A stretch of DNA of 11,315 bases from Gemmataceae bacterium (GTDB taxonomy: Bacteria > Planctomycetota > Planctomycetia > Gemmatales > Gemmataceae), in contig CANLGS010000059.1 of the NCBI GenBank assembly GCA_947490035.1, positions 1 through 11,315 on the forward strand, written 5' to 3'. The notes below the pieces were generated by a model. That model was given only the letters and a program-made list of their open reading frames with translations. It was not told the origin of the DNA and searched no databases. The position numbers were made by a program, and so were the translations under genes. This document shows, piece by piece, positions 1-6,709 of this stretch. The first letter of the stretch is position 1. The number at the start of each line of letters is the position of its first letter.

Positions 1-2
1 AA

Positions 3-209
3 CTGACCGCGCGCGGGGTGTTGCGGCGGACGGTGGAGCGGATCAAGCAGGGGATCGAGTTCACCGAACAACCGGGCAAGTTCCTGTACGGCACCGACTG
101 GCCGCTGGCCCCGATGCGCGTGTACCGCGACTTCATCCGCCAGATGTTCCCGGAAGAGTTGCACCAGGCGGTGTTCCACGACAACGCGAAGGCGCTGTTC
201 AAACTGTAA
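3..209 (+). CDS. Amidohydrolase family protein, C-terminal part (runs off the left edge)
   Basis: Only the last 68 codons are in the window; the reading frame is open to the left edge, so the true start lies outside. The visible part contains Tyr-Gly-Thr-Asp-Trp-Pro, matching the Gly-Ser/Thr-Asp-Trp-Pro motif near the C-terminus of amidohydrolase_2 (PF04909) TIM-barrel hydrolases, where the Asp is the conserved metal/catalytic acidic residue. It ends with Asn-Ala-Lys-Ala-Leu-Phe, the usual closing helix of that family (often N-A-x-x-L-F). These proteins are metal-dependent hydrolases or decarboxylases acting on varied substrates; the substrate cannot be told from this tail. The natural-looking C-terminus suggests the gene itself ends intact. 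The next coding fragment begins one base after the stop. Confidence 0.75.
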   Translation: MTARGVLRRTVERIKQGIEFTEQPGKFLYGTDWPLAPMRVYRDFIRQMFPEELHQAVFHDNAKALFKL

Positions 210-210
210 A

Positions 211-423
211 ATGGTCGTGCGTGTCGTGGTGAAGGACAAGCGCGTCACGATCGCGTTGGATGGGAAGGAAGTGGTGGACTACACCGAACCGGCGGACGCG
301 GTGCGGCCGAAGGAGCGCGCCGGGCGACTGTTCGCGGCCGACGGCGGCGGCATCGCGCTCCAGGCCCACGACGCCAAGAGCGTGTGGTACTTCAAGGACA
401 TCCGGGTGAAGAAGCTGCCGTGA
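211..423 (+). pseudogene. Headless DUF1080 (3-keto-disaccharide hydrolase-type) domain fragment
   Basis: This 70-residue open frame reads like the last third of a DUF1080 / 3-keto-disaccharide hydrolase domain (concanavalin-like beta sandwich). It has the strand with Leu-Asp-Gly-Lys-Glu-Val-Val-Asp-Tyr, then Gly-Arg-Leu, then Ile-Ala-Leu-Gln-Ala-His-Asp, and the closing Tyr-Phe-Lys-Asp-Ile-Arg-Val-Lys. Full-length family members are about 200 residues or more and often secreted; here the signal peptide and roughly the first two thirds are missing. The frame opens at an ATG one base after the amidohydrolase stop, with no ribosome-binding site. The likeliest reading is a remnant joined to the amidohydrolase by deletion. 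A functional short protein translated by reinitiation cannot be excluded. Confidence 0.6.
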
Positions 424-492
424 GCCTGCCGAACCGCGATATGATGGCGGTTGAACACGCGGCACCGGTCGGATTTCTTGGCGGAGATGTCC

Positions 493-908
493 ATGGAGTT
501 TCGAGACTTCAGCTTCCCCGAAGTGCAGACATCACTCGGTCTGACGCTCGCCGAAGACGACCTGTTCGGCGGCGTCGCGCCACTGGAACTGACCGCCGAG
601 TTCGCGGAGCGGGTGAGGTTCGGAGCCAGTTGGCGCTGACGGCGCCGGTCATCGCCATCGCGGAAGCGAAGAACGACAACCTGCGGACCGGCTTGGGCCA
701 GTGCATCGCCGCGATGGTCGCGGCCCGCGAGTTCAACGCCCACACCGGGGCGCAAGTGCCCGCCATCCACGGCGTCGTGACCACCGGCGCGGCGTGGAGG
801 TTTCTGCGCCTCGTTGGCACAACCGTGACGCCCGACGGCCGCGAATACTTCGTGGCCGAGGTGAACCGCATCATGGGCATCCTCGCGCACATCCTCACCA
901 CCGCATGA
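493..908 (+). pseudogene. Broken nuclease-like hypothetical gene (two frames, central part apparently lost)
   Basis: The N-terminal part starts at the ATG at 493 (GGAG at 483-486, six bases upstream) and stops at 637-639. A second, well-conserved-looking segment continues in another frame from about 625 to the TGA at 906-908. It contains Ala-Glu-Ala-Lys-Asn-Asp-Asn followed by Gly-Leu-Gly-Gln-Cys-Ile-Ala-Ala-Met-Val-Ala-Ala. The Glu-x-Lys on a hydrophobic strand followed by a Gln-containing helix resembles the core of PD-(D/E)xK nucleases. From memory, related planctomycete and cyanobacterial hypotheticals are one polypeptide with extra residues between these parts, so a central deletion with a frame change is the best explanation. 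The upstream acidic residue of a nuclease core is not seen. A single frameshift without deletion is the alternative. Confidence 0.55.
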
Positions 909-1750
909 CCGAGTTCTCGATGCCGACCGCCGAGCAGCGCGCGTTCTGGGCCGCGATCCGGGCGAACCCGGACGACGACACCGTGCGCCTGGTCTACGCC
1001 GACTGGCTGGAAGAGAACGGCGACGAGGCGCGAGCCGAGTTCATCCGCGTGCAGATCGAACAGACCGGCATGTTCTCGCCGTCCGCGCTGTGTTCGGACC
1101 CGAACGATCGCACCCTTACGAAGCGCGAAAAGCGGCTCATCGCGCGCCACGGCGAGCGGTGGCTCCAACCGCTTTACGACATCCTGCAACCCACCGAACG
1201 GAGTTTCCCCTGGGCATACTCGCGGAGGCAAGTCAAGTTCGCTCGCGGCTTCCCGCGTGATATCGCGATTTCACTACAGTCGGCGTGCGCATTGGCTACG
1301 CACGATTCCGATATCGAGCCGTTGAACGACGTGAAGATCGATCAAGGCTTTCTGCCGACCGAAAAAGCGACCGCGCGCATCACCGAAGTTGCGCGATGGG
1401 CGAATGCAGCTTGTATCACGGAGATCAGCACCTACGACGCGACCGACGGGTTCGTAAAGGGATTGGTGGGCGGCTTTCTGACTCGCCTCCACCACCTCGA
1501 CCTGCATTCAGGAAGTGTGAGTGACGCAGGCGCCATTCTGCTTGCCAACTGGCAGCAGGCGGCGTTTCGGATGCTTGATCTGAGTGACAATCGCATCACC
1601 AATACGGGTGCGGTTGCGTTGGCCGAGTCCCCGCACGCGTCCAACTTGAGCAACCTGAATCTGAATAGCAACCTCATCGGGCCGGACGGCCGGCGACGGC
1701 TGCGCGAGCGATTCGGTAAGGACGTGCAGATCGAAGCGGGACCCACGTAG
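905..1750 (+). CDS. TIGR02996 repeat-companion domain protein with leucine-rich repeats
   Basis: The 281-residue protein begins with a TIGR02996 domain (about residues 8-52). Its hallmarks are Phe-Trp-Ala-Ala-Ile-Arg-Ala-Asn-Pro-Asp-Asp, then Arg-Leu-Val-Tyr-Ala-Asp-Trp-Leu-Glu-Glu, then Ala-Arg-Ala-Glu-Phe-Ile-Arg-Val-Gln. This domain is abundant in Gemmata-type planctomycetes and usually precedes repeats. A linker carries His-Gly-Glu-Arg-Trp-Leu-Gln-Pro-Leu and Phe-Ala-Arg-Gly-Phe, both usual for the family. From about residue 198 there are ribonuclease-inhibitor-type LRR units (Leu-His-His-Leu-Asp-Leu; Leu-Asp-Leu-Ser-Asp-Asn-Arg-Ile; Leu-Asn-Leu-Asn-Ser-Asn). No signal peptide, so probably cytoplasmic protein binding; partner unknown. 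The ATG overlaps the upstream broken gene's stop as ATGA, with no clear ribosome-binding site, suggesting coupled translation. The final residues and stop lie at the junction with an IS3 remnant, so the C-terminus may be altered. Confidence 0.88.
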   Translation: MTEFSMPTAEQRAFWAAIRANPDDDTVRLVYADWLEENGDEARAEFIRVQIEQTGMFSPSALCSDPNDRTLTKREKRLIARHGERWLQPLYDILQPTERSFPWAYSRRQVKFARGFPRDIAISLQSACALATHDSDIEPLNDVKIDQGFLPTEKATARITEVARWANAACITEISTYDATDGFVKGLVGGFLTRLHHLDLHSGSVSDAGAILLANWQQAAFRMLDLSDNRITNTGAVALAESPHASNLSNLNLNSNLIGPDGRRRLRERFGKDVQIEAGPT

Positions 1751-2056
1751 CGTTCGGCACTTCCGGGTTGAAGTCCCGATCCAGCACGTTCTCGGCCACC
1801 GGAAGCGTGTGGTTCGAGTCCGTCGTCTGCCGGAACTTACGCTTCGTCTTCGCGGCGATCCCGGCCTCCTGCATCACCTTCGCCACGAAGTTCACGCCGC
1901 ACTCGTGTCCTCGGCCCACCAACTCGGCGTGGATGCGCGGGCTGCCATAGCGTCCCTTCGCCTCGGCGTGGATCTCCTTCACCTCTTCGGTCAGTTCCTC
2001 GCGTCGAACCTCGGCGTCACTGGCCTTGCGGGCGAGCCAGGCGTAGAACCCCGTGA
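1742..2056 (-). pseudogene. IS3-family transposase OrfB remnant (N-terminal part only)
   Basis: Read on the minus strand, this segment encodes the start of an IS3-type OrfB. In order it shows Gly-Phe-Tyr-Ala-Trp-Leu-Ala-Arg, then Glu-Ile-His-Ala-Glu-Ala-Lys-Gly-Arg-Tyr-Gly-Ser-Pro-Arg-Ile-His (the HTH_21-type region), Val-Met-Gln-Glu-Ala-Gly-Ile, Lys-Arg-Lys-Phe-Arg-Gln-Thr-Thr-Asp-Ser, and finally Pro-Asn-Ala-Thr-Trp-Val. In intact elements the last motif leads directly into the first catalytic Asp of the DDE integrase core (rve). Homology ends exactly there, at about 1742, so the whole catalytic domain is absent. OrfA and both terminal repeats are also missing. The frame stays open into flanking DNA on both sides (1674-2090), but those ends are not transposase. 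It cannot be active on its own. Confidence 0.85.
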
Positions 2057-2058
2057 AG

Positions 2059-2395
2059 TTCCTGCGCAACTTGGGCCACGACGTTGCCACGGCCGCCGAC
2101 CGAGGGTTGTCGCAAGCCGTGGACGCCGAACTGCTGCGTGTAGCGCGGGAGGAGGGGGCGGGTGTTCGTCACCCGCGACCGCGATTTCGGTGGGCTGGTG
2201 GTCGTGCAGGCGCTGGGCACCGGAGTCTTGTACCTGCGCGTGCTGCCCTCGACGTTGCAGGCGGTCCACGCCGAGTTAGGCCGGGTGCTGGGGTTGTACG
2301 GCGAGGCCGAGTTACTGAGCGTTTTCGTGGTGGTCGAACCGGGTCGCCACCGGGTACGTCGAGCGGCGAGCGACGCGGCAGAGCCAGACGCCTAA
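2059..2395 (+). pseudogene. DUF5615 PIN-like protein, N-terminally truncated and frameshifted
   Basis: Two frames together encode most of a DUF5615 (PIN-like, Mut7-C-type) protein. The first reads Leu-Arg-Asn-Leu-Gly-His-Asp-Val-Ala-Thr-Ala-Ala-Asp-Arg-Gly-Leu and continues to Ala-Arg-Glu-Glu-Gly. The second starts at 2162 with Val-Phe-Val-Thr-Arg-Asp-Arg-Asp-Phe-Gly-Gly-Leu and runs to Val-Val-Glu-Pro-Gly-Arg-His-Arg before the TAA. They fuse perfectly if one G is removed from the run of five at 2154-2158. The first strand with its acidic residue (about 15 residues) is missing, replaced by the IS3 remnant. In intact loci such genes usually follow a DUF433 antitoxin-like gene, which is absent here. 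The family is predicted to be the RNase/toxin half of such pairs. This copy should be inactive. Confidence 0.75.
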
Positions 2396-2413
2396 CCGAT
2401 CGCGGCACCTGAC

Positions 2414-2443
2414 GCCCGCCCAAAGCGGCCGGGCAACTTTTAT
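2414..2443 (+). terminator. Probable intrinsic terminator after the DUF5615 remnant
   Basis: GCCCGCC (2414-2420) can pair with GGCCGGGC (2427-2434) around a six-base loop with one bulged base, and is followed by AACTTTTAT. It lies 19 bases after the stop at 2395 and upstream of the permease promoter region, which fits a transcription end on the + strand. Seen by eye only; stability was not calculated. Confidence 0.5.
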
Positions 2444-2470
2444 CGTCATCACCAGTTCCGCGAATCCGTG

Positions 2471-2497
2471 CATTTCGCCATTCGCATCGCGTAAGAT
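2471..2497 (+). promoter_or_regulatory. Weak candidate promoter for the permease gene
   Basis: TAAGAT at 2492-2497 resembles a sigma70 -10 box. The hexamer 17 bases upstream is a poor -35 match. A start near 2504 would give a leader of about 40 bases before the ATG at 2544. No alternative is better in the 2444-2534 gap. Confidence 0.3.
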
Positions 2498-2543
2498 AGC
2501 GTCCAAGTCGGTCGAAGCCCTTGGCCGTCTGGAGATGCCCACC

Positions 2544-4697
2544 ATGCCCGCCTCTGAAATCAAGTCCGGCGACGCCACGGAGCCTCCTAGTAGCTCCGAC
2601 CCGCTCCCTACCACGGGGGAGGCCACTTCTGGTTCTCCCCCAACAAACACGGACGCGAAGCCACCAGCGGCTGGAATGACGCCCTTCCGCGCCGCGTGGC
2701 CGTGGGTGCTGTGCGTCATCGGTCTCGACTACCTCAGCACGCTCGCGTACCAACCGTCCATCGCGTTCGGCGCGGCGGGCAAACTCGCGCCGCTCGTCAC
2801 GGTGCTGATCGCGTGCGTGACGCTCGGCTTCGCGCTGCCGGTGTACTGCTACATCGCGGGCCGGTCGCCGCACGGCGGCGGGTCTACCGCGCTCCTGGAG
2901 CGCGTCATCTCCGGTTGGTTCGGGAAGCTGCTCCTGCTCGTGGTGCTCGCGTTCGGCGCGGTGGACCTCGTGTTCACACGAACCTTCTCCGCCGCGACCG
3001 CGGCCGAACATTTGACCTTTAATCCGCACCCAGGATGGCAGCAGTCGCTCGACGCGGCCACGATTCAGGGCGAAGCGCTGCGCCGCGAACTGCCCGACTG
3101 GGCGAAGGCGCGAAGCGAAGGGCTGTGGCACCGGCAGACGGTCGTGTCGCTCGTCATCCTCGTGCTGAGCACGGTCGCGGGGTTGGTGTTCTTCCGCGGC
3201 TACACGCGAAACTTCGTGCGCCTCGCGGTGCTGACCGTGCTGTTCTATCTCGCGATGACGCTCGTCGTGGTCGGCAGCGGCGCCGCGTACCTTGTGGAAC
3301 ACCCGCAGTTGGTGGAGCAGTGGTGGAAAGACGTGTGGGCGGGCAACTGGAAGCCCGGCGTCGAAGCGAAGCCGTCGGGCGACTGGGGCGCGCTGCTCGG
3401 CGCGTGCATTCCGCTGCTGCCGGCGCTCTGCCTCGGCCTGAGCGGGTTTGAACTCACGCTGATGGCGATGCCACTCGTGCGCGGGAAAAAGGGCGACGAC
3501 CCGGAGAAGCCGCGCGGCGTGATCCGCAACACGCGCCTGCTTCTCGCGCTCGCGGCGGTCACGATGTCGGCGTATCTGCTCACGTCCACGCTCGTCACGA
3601 CGATCCTCATTCCGCCGGCCGCGCAGGTGAACGGGCAGGCGAAGTACCGGTCGCTCGCGTACCTCGCGCACGGCGGCGGGCTGCCCGACGGGCAACCTTC
3701 GACCGCGATGAACCCCACGTTCGGACTGGCGTTCGGCACCGCCTACGATGTCGCCACGGTCGCGATCCTTGCGCTCGCGGGGTTGAGCTTCGCGCTCACG
3801 CTCGCGACGTGGATTCCGCCGTACCTGAACCGGCTCGGCATGGAGTTCTCGTGGTCCGTGAAGCTCGGCCTGCTCGCGTACCTGTTCCTGGGGTTGAAGT
3901 TCGCGCTCATCACGTACTACGGCGCCGACGTGGACGCGCACCGCGCCGCGTACCTGACCGCGGTTCTCGCGCTGTTCGCGTTCGCGGCACTCGCGGCCAC
4001 CGTGGATGTGTACCAGCGCCGCACCGCGCGGAACTTGGCGAAGGCGTTCCGCGTGCCGCCGCTGTTCCTGCTCGCGCTGGCAACATTCACCGCGTGCGCG
4101 ATCTCGGTCGCGTGGATGCGCCCGGTCGGCGCGGTGGTCGCGGGCGCGTTCGTCGCGCTGGTGGTGGCGATGTCGGTCGTCAGCCGGGCGTGGCGCAGCA
4201 CGGAGTCGCGGTTCGAGTCGTTCGAGTTCGCGGACAAGGTGAGCGAACACGAGTGGGCGCGCCTGACCGCGGCCGACCTGCCCATCCTGTTCCCGCTGCG
4301 CCCCGGCTCGCACGACCTGCGCGCGCGGGAAATTGAAGTGCGCACGCGGCACCGTATTCCGGGCACGCTGCCGGTCATCTTCGTGCTGGCGGAGATCGCG
4401 GACCCGAGCGACTTCAACCAGCGCCCGCTCATCCGGATCGCCCGCGAAGACGGGCGCGTGGTGGTTCACATCACGCGATGCTGCTCGATCGCGCACGCGA
4501 TCGCGGCGGCCGCGCTGGACCTGGCGAAGACCGGCGGCGTGCCGGAGGTTCACTTCGGCTGGTCGGTGGAGAACCCGGTGACGGCGAACCTGCACTTCGT
4601 GCTGTTCGGGATCGGAAATGTGCCGTGGATGGTGTACACGCTGATCCGCCGCGCCGACGTGCCGGAGGACCGCAAGCCACCGGTGGTGGTGGCTTGA
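2544..4697 (+). CDS. APC-superfamily permease with soluble C-terminal domain
   Basis: This 717-residue integral membrane protein resembles amino-acid permeases of the APC superfamily. An ATG at 2535 is also in frame, but GGAG at 2531-2534 abuts it and is nine bases from the ATG at 2544, so the latter is preferred. Residues 1-44 are Pro/Ser/Thr-rich and probably disordered. The first helix carries Gly-Leu-Asp-Tyr-Leu-Ser-Thr-Leu-Ala-Tyr-Gln-Pro-Ser-Ile-Ala, where APC proteins unwind to bind substrate. The reentrant region has Ser-Pro-His-Gly-Gly-Gly-Ser-Thr-Ala-Leu-Leu-Glu-Arg. About twelve hydrophobic segments follow, ending near residue 550. The last 150 or so residues are soluble and probably cytoplasmic, containing a cluster His-Ile-Thr-Arg-Cys-Cys-Ser-Ile-Ala-His. 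Substrate unknown; cationic, neutral amino acids or K+ (KUP-like) cannot be separated. Both sides are strong gene boundaries, so it is probably monocistronic. Confidence 0.82.
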   Translation: MPASEIKSGDATEPPSSSDPLPTTGEATSGSPPTNTDAKPPAAGMTPFRAAWPWVLCVIGLDYLSTLAYQPSIAFGAAGKLAPLVTVLIACVTLGFALPVYCYIAGRSPHGGGSTALLERVISGWFGKLLLLVVLAFGAVDLVFTRTFSAATAAEHLTFNPHPGWQQSLDAATIQGEALRRELPDWAKARSEGLWHRQTVVSLVILVLSTVAGLVFFRGYTRNFVRLAVLTVLFYLAMTLVVVGSGAAYLVEHPQLVEQWWKDVWAGNWKPGVEAKPSGDWGALLGACIPLLPALCLGLSGFELTLMAMPLVRGKKGDDPEKPRGVIRNTRLLLALAAVTMSAYLLTSTLVTTILIPPAAQVNGQAKYRSLAYLAHGGGLPDGQPSTAMNPTFGLAFGTAYDVATVAILALAGLSFALTLATWIPPYLNRLGMEFSWSVKLGLLAYLFLGLKFALITYYGADVDAHRAAYLTAVLALFAFAALAATVDVYQRRTARNLAKAFRVPPLFLLALATFTACAISVAWMRPVGAVVAGAFVALVVAMSVVSRAWRSTESRFESFEFADKVSEHEWARLTAADLPILFPLRPGSHDLRAREIEVRTRHRIPGTLPVIFVLAEIADPSDFNQRPLIRIAREDGRVVVHITRCCSIAHAIAAAALDLAKTGGVPEVHFGWSVENPVTANLHFVLFGIGNVPWMVYTLIRRADVPEDRKPPVVVA

Positions 4698-4799
4698 TTG
4701 GCGAACCCCGCCCGCAAGGGCGGGGGTGACGCAAGGACTGGAGTATTGATTACTGTGTTCTAACCACCCCCGCCCTTGCGGGCGGGGTTCGCCCAATCA
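4695..4799. repeat. Paired hairpins forming a long inverted repeat between two convergent genes
   Basis: The left arm (4695-4727) and right arm (4766-4799) are reverse complements apart from one extra C in the right arm. Each arm is itself a hairpin: CCCCGCCC-GCAA-GGGCGGGG at 4706-4725 and its reverse complement at 4768-4787. Read outward from its own gene, each arm begins with TGA, which is the stop codon of the permease (4695-4697, + strand) and of the small secreted gene (4799-4797, minus strand). The 8-bp stem with a GCAA (GNRA) loop should be very stable in RNA. No T-run follows either hairpin, so it is either a Rho-blocking/3'-end stabilising structure or a REP/BIME-like mobile palindrome that also acts as a bidirectional transcript end. 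Confidence 0.85.
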
Positions 4800-5153
4800 C
4801 TTCTTCAGCTTCGCCGTGACCTTCAGCACGTTCACGTCCTTATCGCACTTCACCTGCACTTCGGCGCCGGCCACGAGCAGTTGCAGCCCCTCCTTGCCGA
4901 CCACGTTGAACACCTTGCCGTCGGCGTCGGTCACGCTGAACTCGGTGTCCGGCTTGATGCTAAGCTCGCGGTCCACGACCTGATCCTTGAGCTTCTGGTT
5001 GATGATGAGGATCAGGTTCTTGGAGTCAGCCGACTTGACGGTGCCCTTCACCATCTGGGCCTTCTGCGCGGCGGCGGCGGCGGAGACATCGGACGAACTG
5101 ACCAGCATGGCGACAGCGGCGACGGCGCCGGCGAACACGAGAGCGCGAACCAT
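4797..5153 (-). CDS. Small secreted protein, one beta-rich domain, function unknown
   Basis: An 118-residue protein begins at the ATG at 5153, with GGAG six bases upstream; upstream in-frame starts up to 5228 lack this. Residues 1-30 form a Sec signal peptide (Met-Val-Arg-Ala-Leu-Val-Phe-Ala-Gly-Ala-Val, then Ala-rich). The mature part is a string of predicted beta strands with Lys-Gly-Thr-Val-Lys-Ser-Ala-Asp near the start, Asp-Ala-Asp-Gly-Lys-Val in the middle, and a Lys-rich end. The pattern (Gly-x-Val, short Asp/Lys turn, long strands) resembles one unit of the four-repeat secreted protein at 9727-10884, suggesting a small OB-like barrel, but that is inference. No catalytic residues or lipobox are visible. 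The stop codon lies in the convergent inverted repeat. Confidence 0.75.
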   Translation of the reverse strand: MVRALVFAGAVAAVAMLVSSSDVSAAAAAQKAQMVKGTVKSADSKNLILIINQKLKDQVVDRELSIKPDTEFSVTDADGKVFNVVGKEGLQLLVAGAEVQVKCDKDVNVLKVTAKLKK

Positions 5154-5178
5154 GAGCGGCTCCAGACTTGGGAGGTGG

Positions 5179-5213
5179 CCGGGGTGTCGGGCACAACCGC
5201 GTGCCAGCCCCGG
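5179..5213 (-). promoter_or_regulatory. Leader stem-loop upstream of the small secreted protein gene
   Basis: CCGGGG (5179-5184) pairs with CCCCGG (5208-5213), and inside it GGCAC (5190-5194) pairs with GTGCC (5201-5205) around a six-base loop. It lies 26 bases upstream of the start at 5153 on the minus strand, just before the ribosome-binding site region. It could be a 5'-UTR stabiliser, a translation control element or a dispersed palindrome. No clear promoter was found between it and 5286. Confidence 0.4.
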
Positions 5214-5255
5214 TAGCTGATTAGACACACGTGCCCCGTGAGAGTTCCGTGAGTC

Positions 5256-5281
5256 GCGCGGATTTATCTTGCGCTCCGCGC
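5256..5281 (-). terminator. Weak candidate transcript end after the ceramidase-like gene
   Basis: GCGCGGA (5256-5262) is the reverse complement of TCCGCGC (5275-5281), giving a 7-bp stem with a 12-base loop, six bases after the stop of the gene ending at 5287. There is no T-run on the minus strand, so a Rho-independent role is doubtful. Confidence 0.3.
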
Positions 5282-5286
5282 CGGCC

Positions 5287-6675
5287 TCATTTCTTCAGTG
5301 CCTTCTCAATCGCCTCGGTCATGCGCTTCTCGCTGCCGGGGTTCACCCAACACCAGTCGCTGAGATTTCCGTCGTTCTCTTTCCACGCGCGCTCGATGGG
5401 GATGTAGCCCGGCCCGCACTCGCCGTACCCCGCGACCAGCACGAACGCGTCGGGCCGCGCCTTCTGCGCGAGGAGTTGATACTCGACGTAGCTCTCGGCC
5501 GGAAGCAGCGCGAACGCCGCGCCGCCGAAGTCGAGTACCGGAAGGTCGATGGGCTTGCCCGCGTCGCACCGCTTCTTCCAACTGAGGCCGAGCGCCGCGA
5601 GGCACTGCCCGAACGGTTTGGGATCGTCCTTCAGCTTCTTCGTGAGCGCCTCTTCGGAGAAGCCATCCGACGTGCGCGCTTCCAGCGTCAGCGGCACCGA
5701 ACGGAAACTCACGTCCTTCACGGGAGTCTTCTTGGTGGCCTTCCACGCGGCGCTCATCGCGGTGTGAATGCGGTCCGCGAGCACTTCGCGGTTGGCGGGG
5801 TCGCCGTCGTTGTACTTGCCCGCGGTCACGTTGCCGCTGCACCCGCTCGCGTACATCTGCGTCACGCCCTTCGTGTCGGCTTGACGCCGCTTGCGAGCGA
5901 GTCCGACGAAGTCCGCAGTCACGCCGCCCCGCCCGTAGTAGCTCATCGGGTGCGTCGCGTATGCCGACAGCCCGCACAACGCGGTGTCGCCGTTCCAGAA
6001 GCTGAGCGTCTTCAGTATCGCGTCGATGGTGCCTTCTTCGCCCGCGCGAATCTTCGGGTCGCGGCTCGCCGACATGCGGTTGTAGAAAACCTTGCCGGCG
6101 TCATCGACATACCGTCGGTTCGACGCGACCTTCTCCACCTTCGCCTCACCGGTCCCGATGTGCGTGACCGGCTTGACCTCCTTCAAGCACGCCTTCGCCG
6201 CGTCCGCGACGCGCGACACCGCCTTCTCCAAGAACGCGAGGTCGCAGATCGCGCCCTTCGCCTTGTGCTTCTCCAGAAGCTGTTGCGCCTCGACATCCAT
6301 GATGGGGGCATCGTGCTGATGGAGCGCGCAGAGCATCACGCGAACTGGGTCTGTGTCCACGGCCTTCGCGATCTTGTCGCGGAACAACTCATACGCGCCG
6401 TTGCGGATTTCGCACCAGTCGAGCGCGACGAACACCACCGGCTTGCCGGCACCGCGAAGGACGAACCCGTGCGCCAGCAGCGGGTCAACGATCTCCTTCG
6501 CGGGCGCGATCCCGCCGCCCATGCACGGGTGGCCGATGGGAATCGTTACTTCCGTGTCGAACGTCGCGAGCGTGAGTTTCCTTTCTTCTGCTGCACTGGC
6601 GAGCGGGGGGCGTAAGCCCCCTGATGCTGTGAGAGCGAGAGTCGCGGCGAGAAGATCGCGTCGGGTTGGGTTCAC
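5287..6675 (-). CDS. Tat-exported neutral/alkaline ceramidase-like hydrolase
   Basis: The 462-residue protein starts at GTG 6675, five bases after GGAGG; the ATG just upstream is out of frame. The N-terminus Thr-Arg-Arg-Asp-Leu-Leu-Ala-Ala (residues 4-11) plus a hydrophobic stretch ending near Ala-Ser-Ala-Ala is a twin-arginine signal, so it is probably exported folded. The body resembles the N-terminal domain of neutral/alkaline non-lysosomal ceramidases (PF04734): an early Ile-Gly-His-Pro-x-Met-Gly-Gly-Gly; the strand Val-Val-Phe-Val-Ala-Leu-Asp-Trp; His119-Gln-His121-Asp-Ala-Pro, equivalent to the family's zinc-site His-x-His-Ser-Gly-Pro; His242 in Ala-Thr-His-Pro; and Gly-Cys-Ser-Gly-Asn near 280. 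At 462 residues it lacks the extra C-terminal domain of true ceramidases (about 650-750), so the substrate, perhaps a cell-surface amide or ester, is uncertain. It lies 49 bases after the NYN gene and may be cotranscribed. Confidence 0.75.
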   Translation of the reverse strand: MNPTRRDLLAATLALTASGGLRPPLASAAEERKLTLATFDTEVTIPIGHPCMGGGIAPAKEIVDPLLAHGFVLRGAGKPVVFVALDWCEIRNGAYELFRDKIAKAVDTDPVRVMLCALHQHDAPIMDVEAQQLLEKHKAKGAICDLAFLEKAVSRVADAAKACLKEVKPVTHIGTGEAKVEKVASNRRYVDDAGKVFYNRMSASRDPKIRAGEEGTIDAILKTLSFWNGDTALCGLSAYATHPMSYYGRGGVTADFVGLARKRRQADTKGVTQMYASGCSGNVTAGKYNDGDPANREVLADRIHTAMSAAWKATKKTPVKDVSFRSVPLTLEARTSDGFSEEALTKKLKDDPKPFGQCLAALGLSWKKRCDAGKPIDLPVLDFGGAAFALLPAESYVEYQLLAQKARPDAFVLVAGYGECGPGYIPIERAWKENDGNLSDWCWVNPGSEKRMTEAIEKALKK

Positions 6676-6709
6676 GGCATCCTCCGGGTATGCTGGTGTG
6701 CGAGTCCCA

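Noticed and set aside
2169..4796. Very long minus-strand open frame opposite the permease gene
   Set aside because: It is rich in Arg, His and Glu without domain structure, typical of the antisense of a G+C-rich gene; the + strand product is a clear membrane protein.
5269..6615. Long + strand open frame opposite the ceramidase-like gene
   Set aside because: Arg/His/Val-rich composition with no recognisable motif; the minus-strand frame has a Tat signal, a good ribosome-binding site and family motifs.
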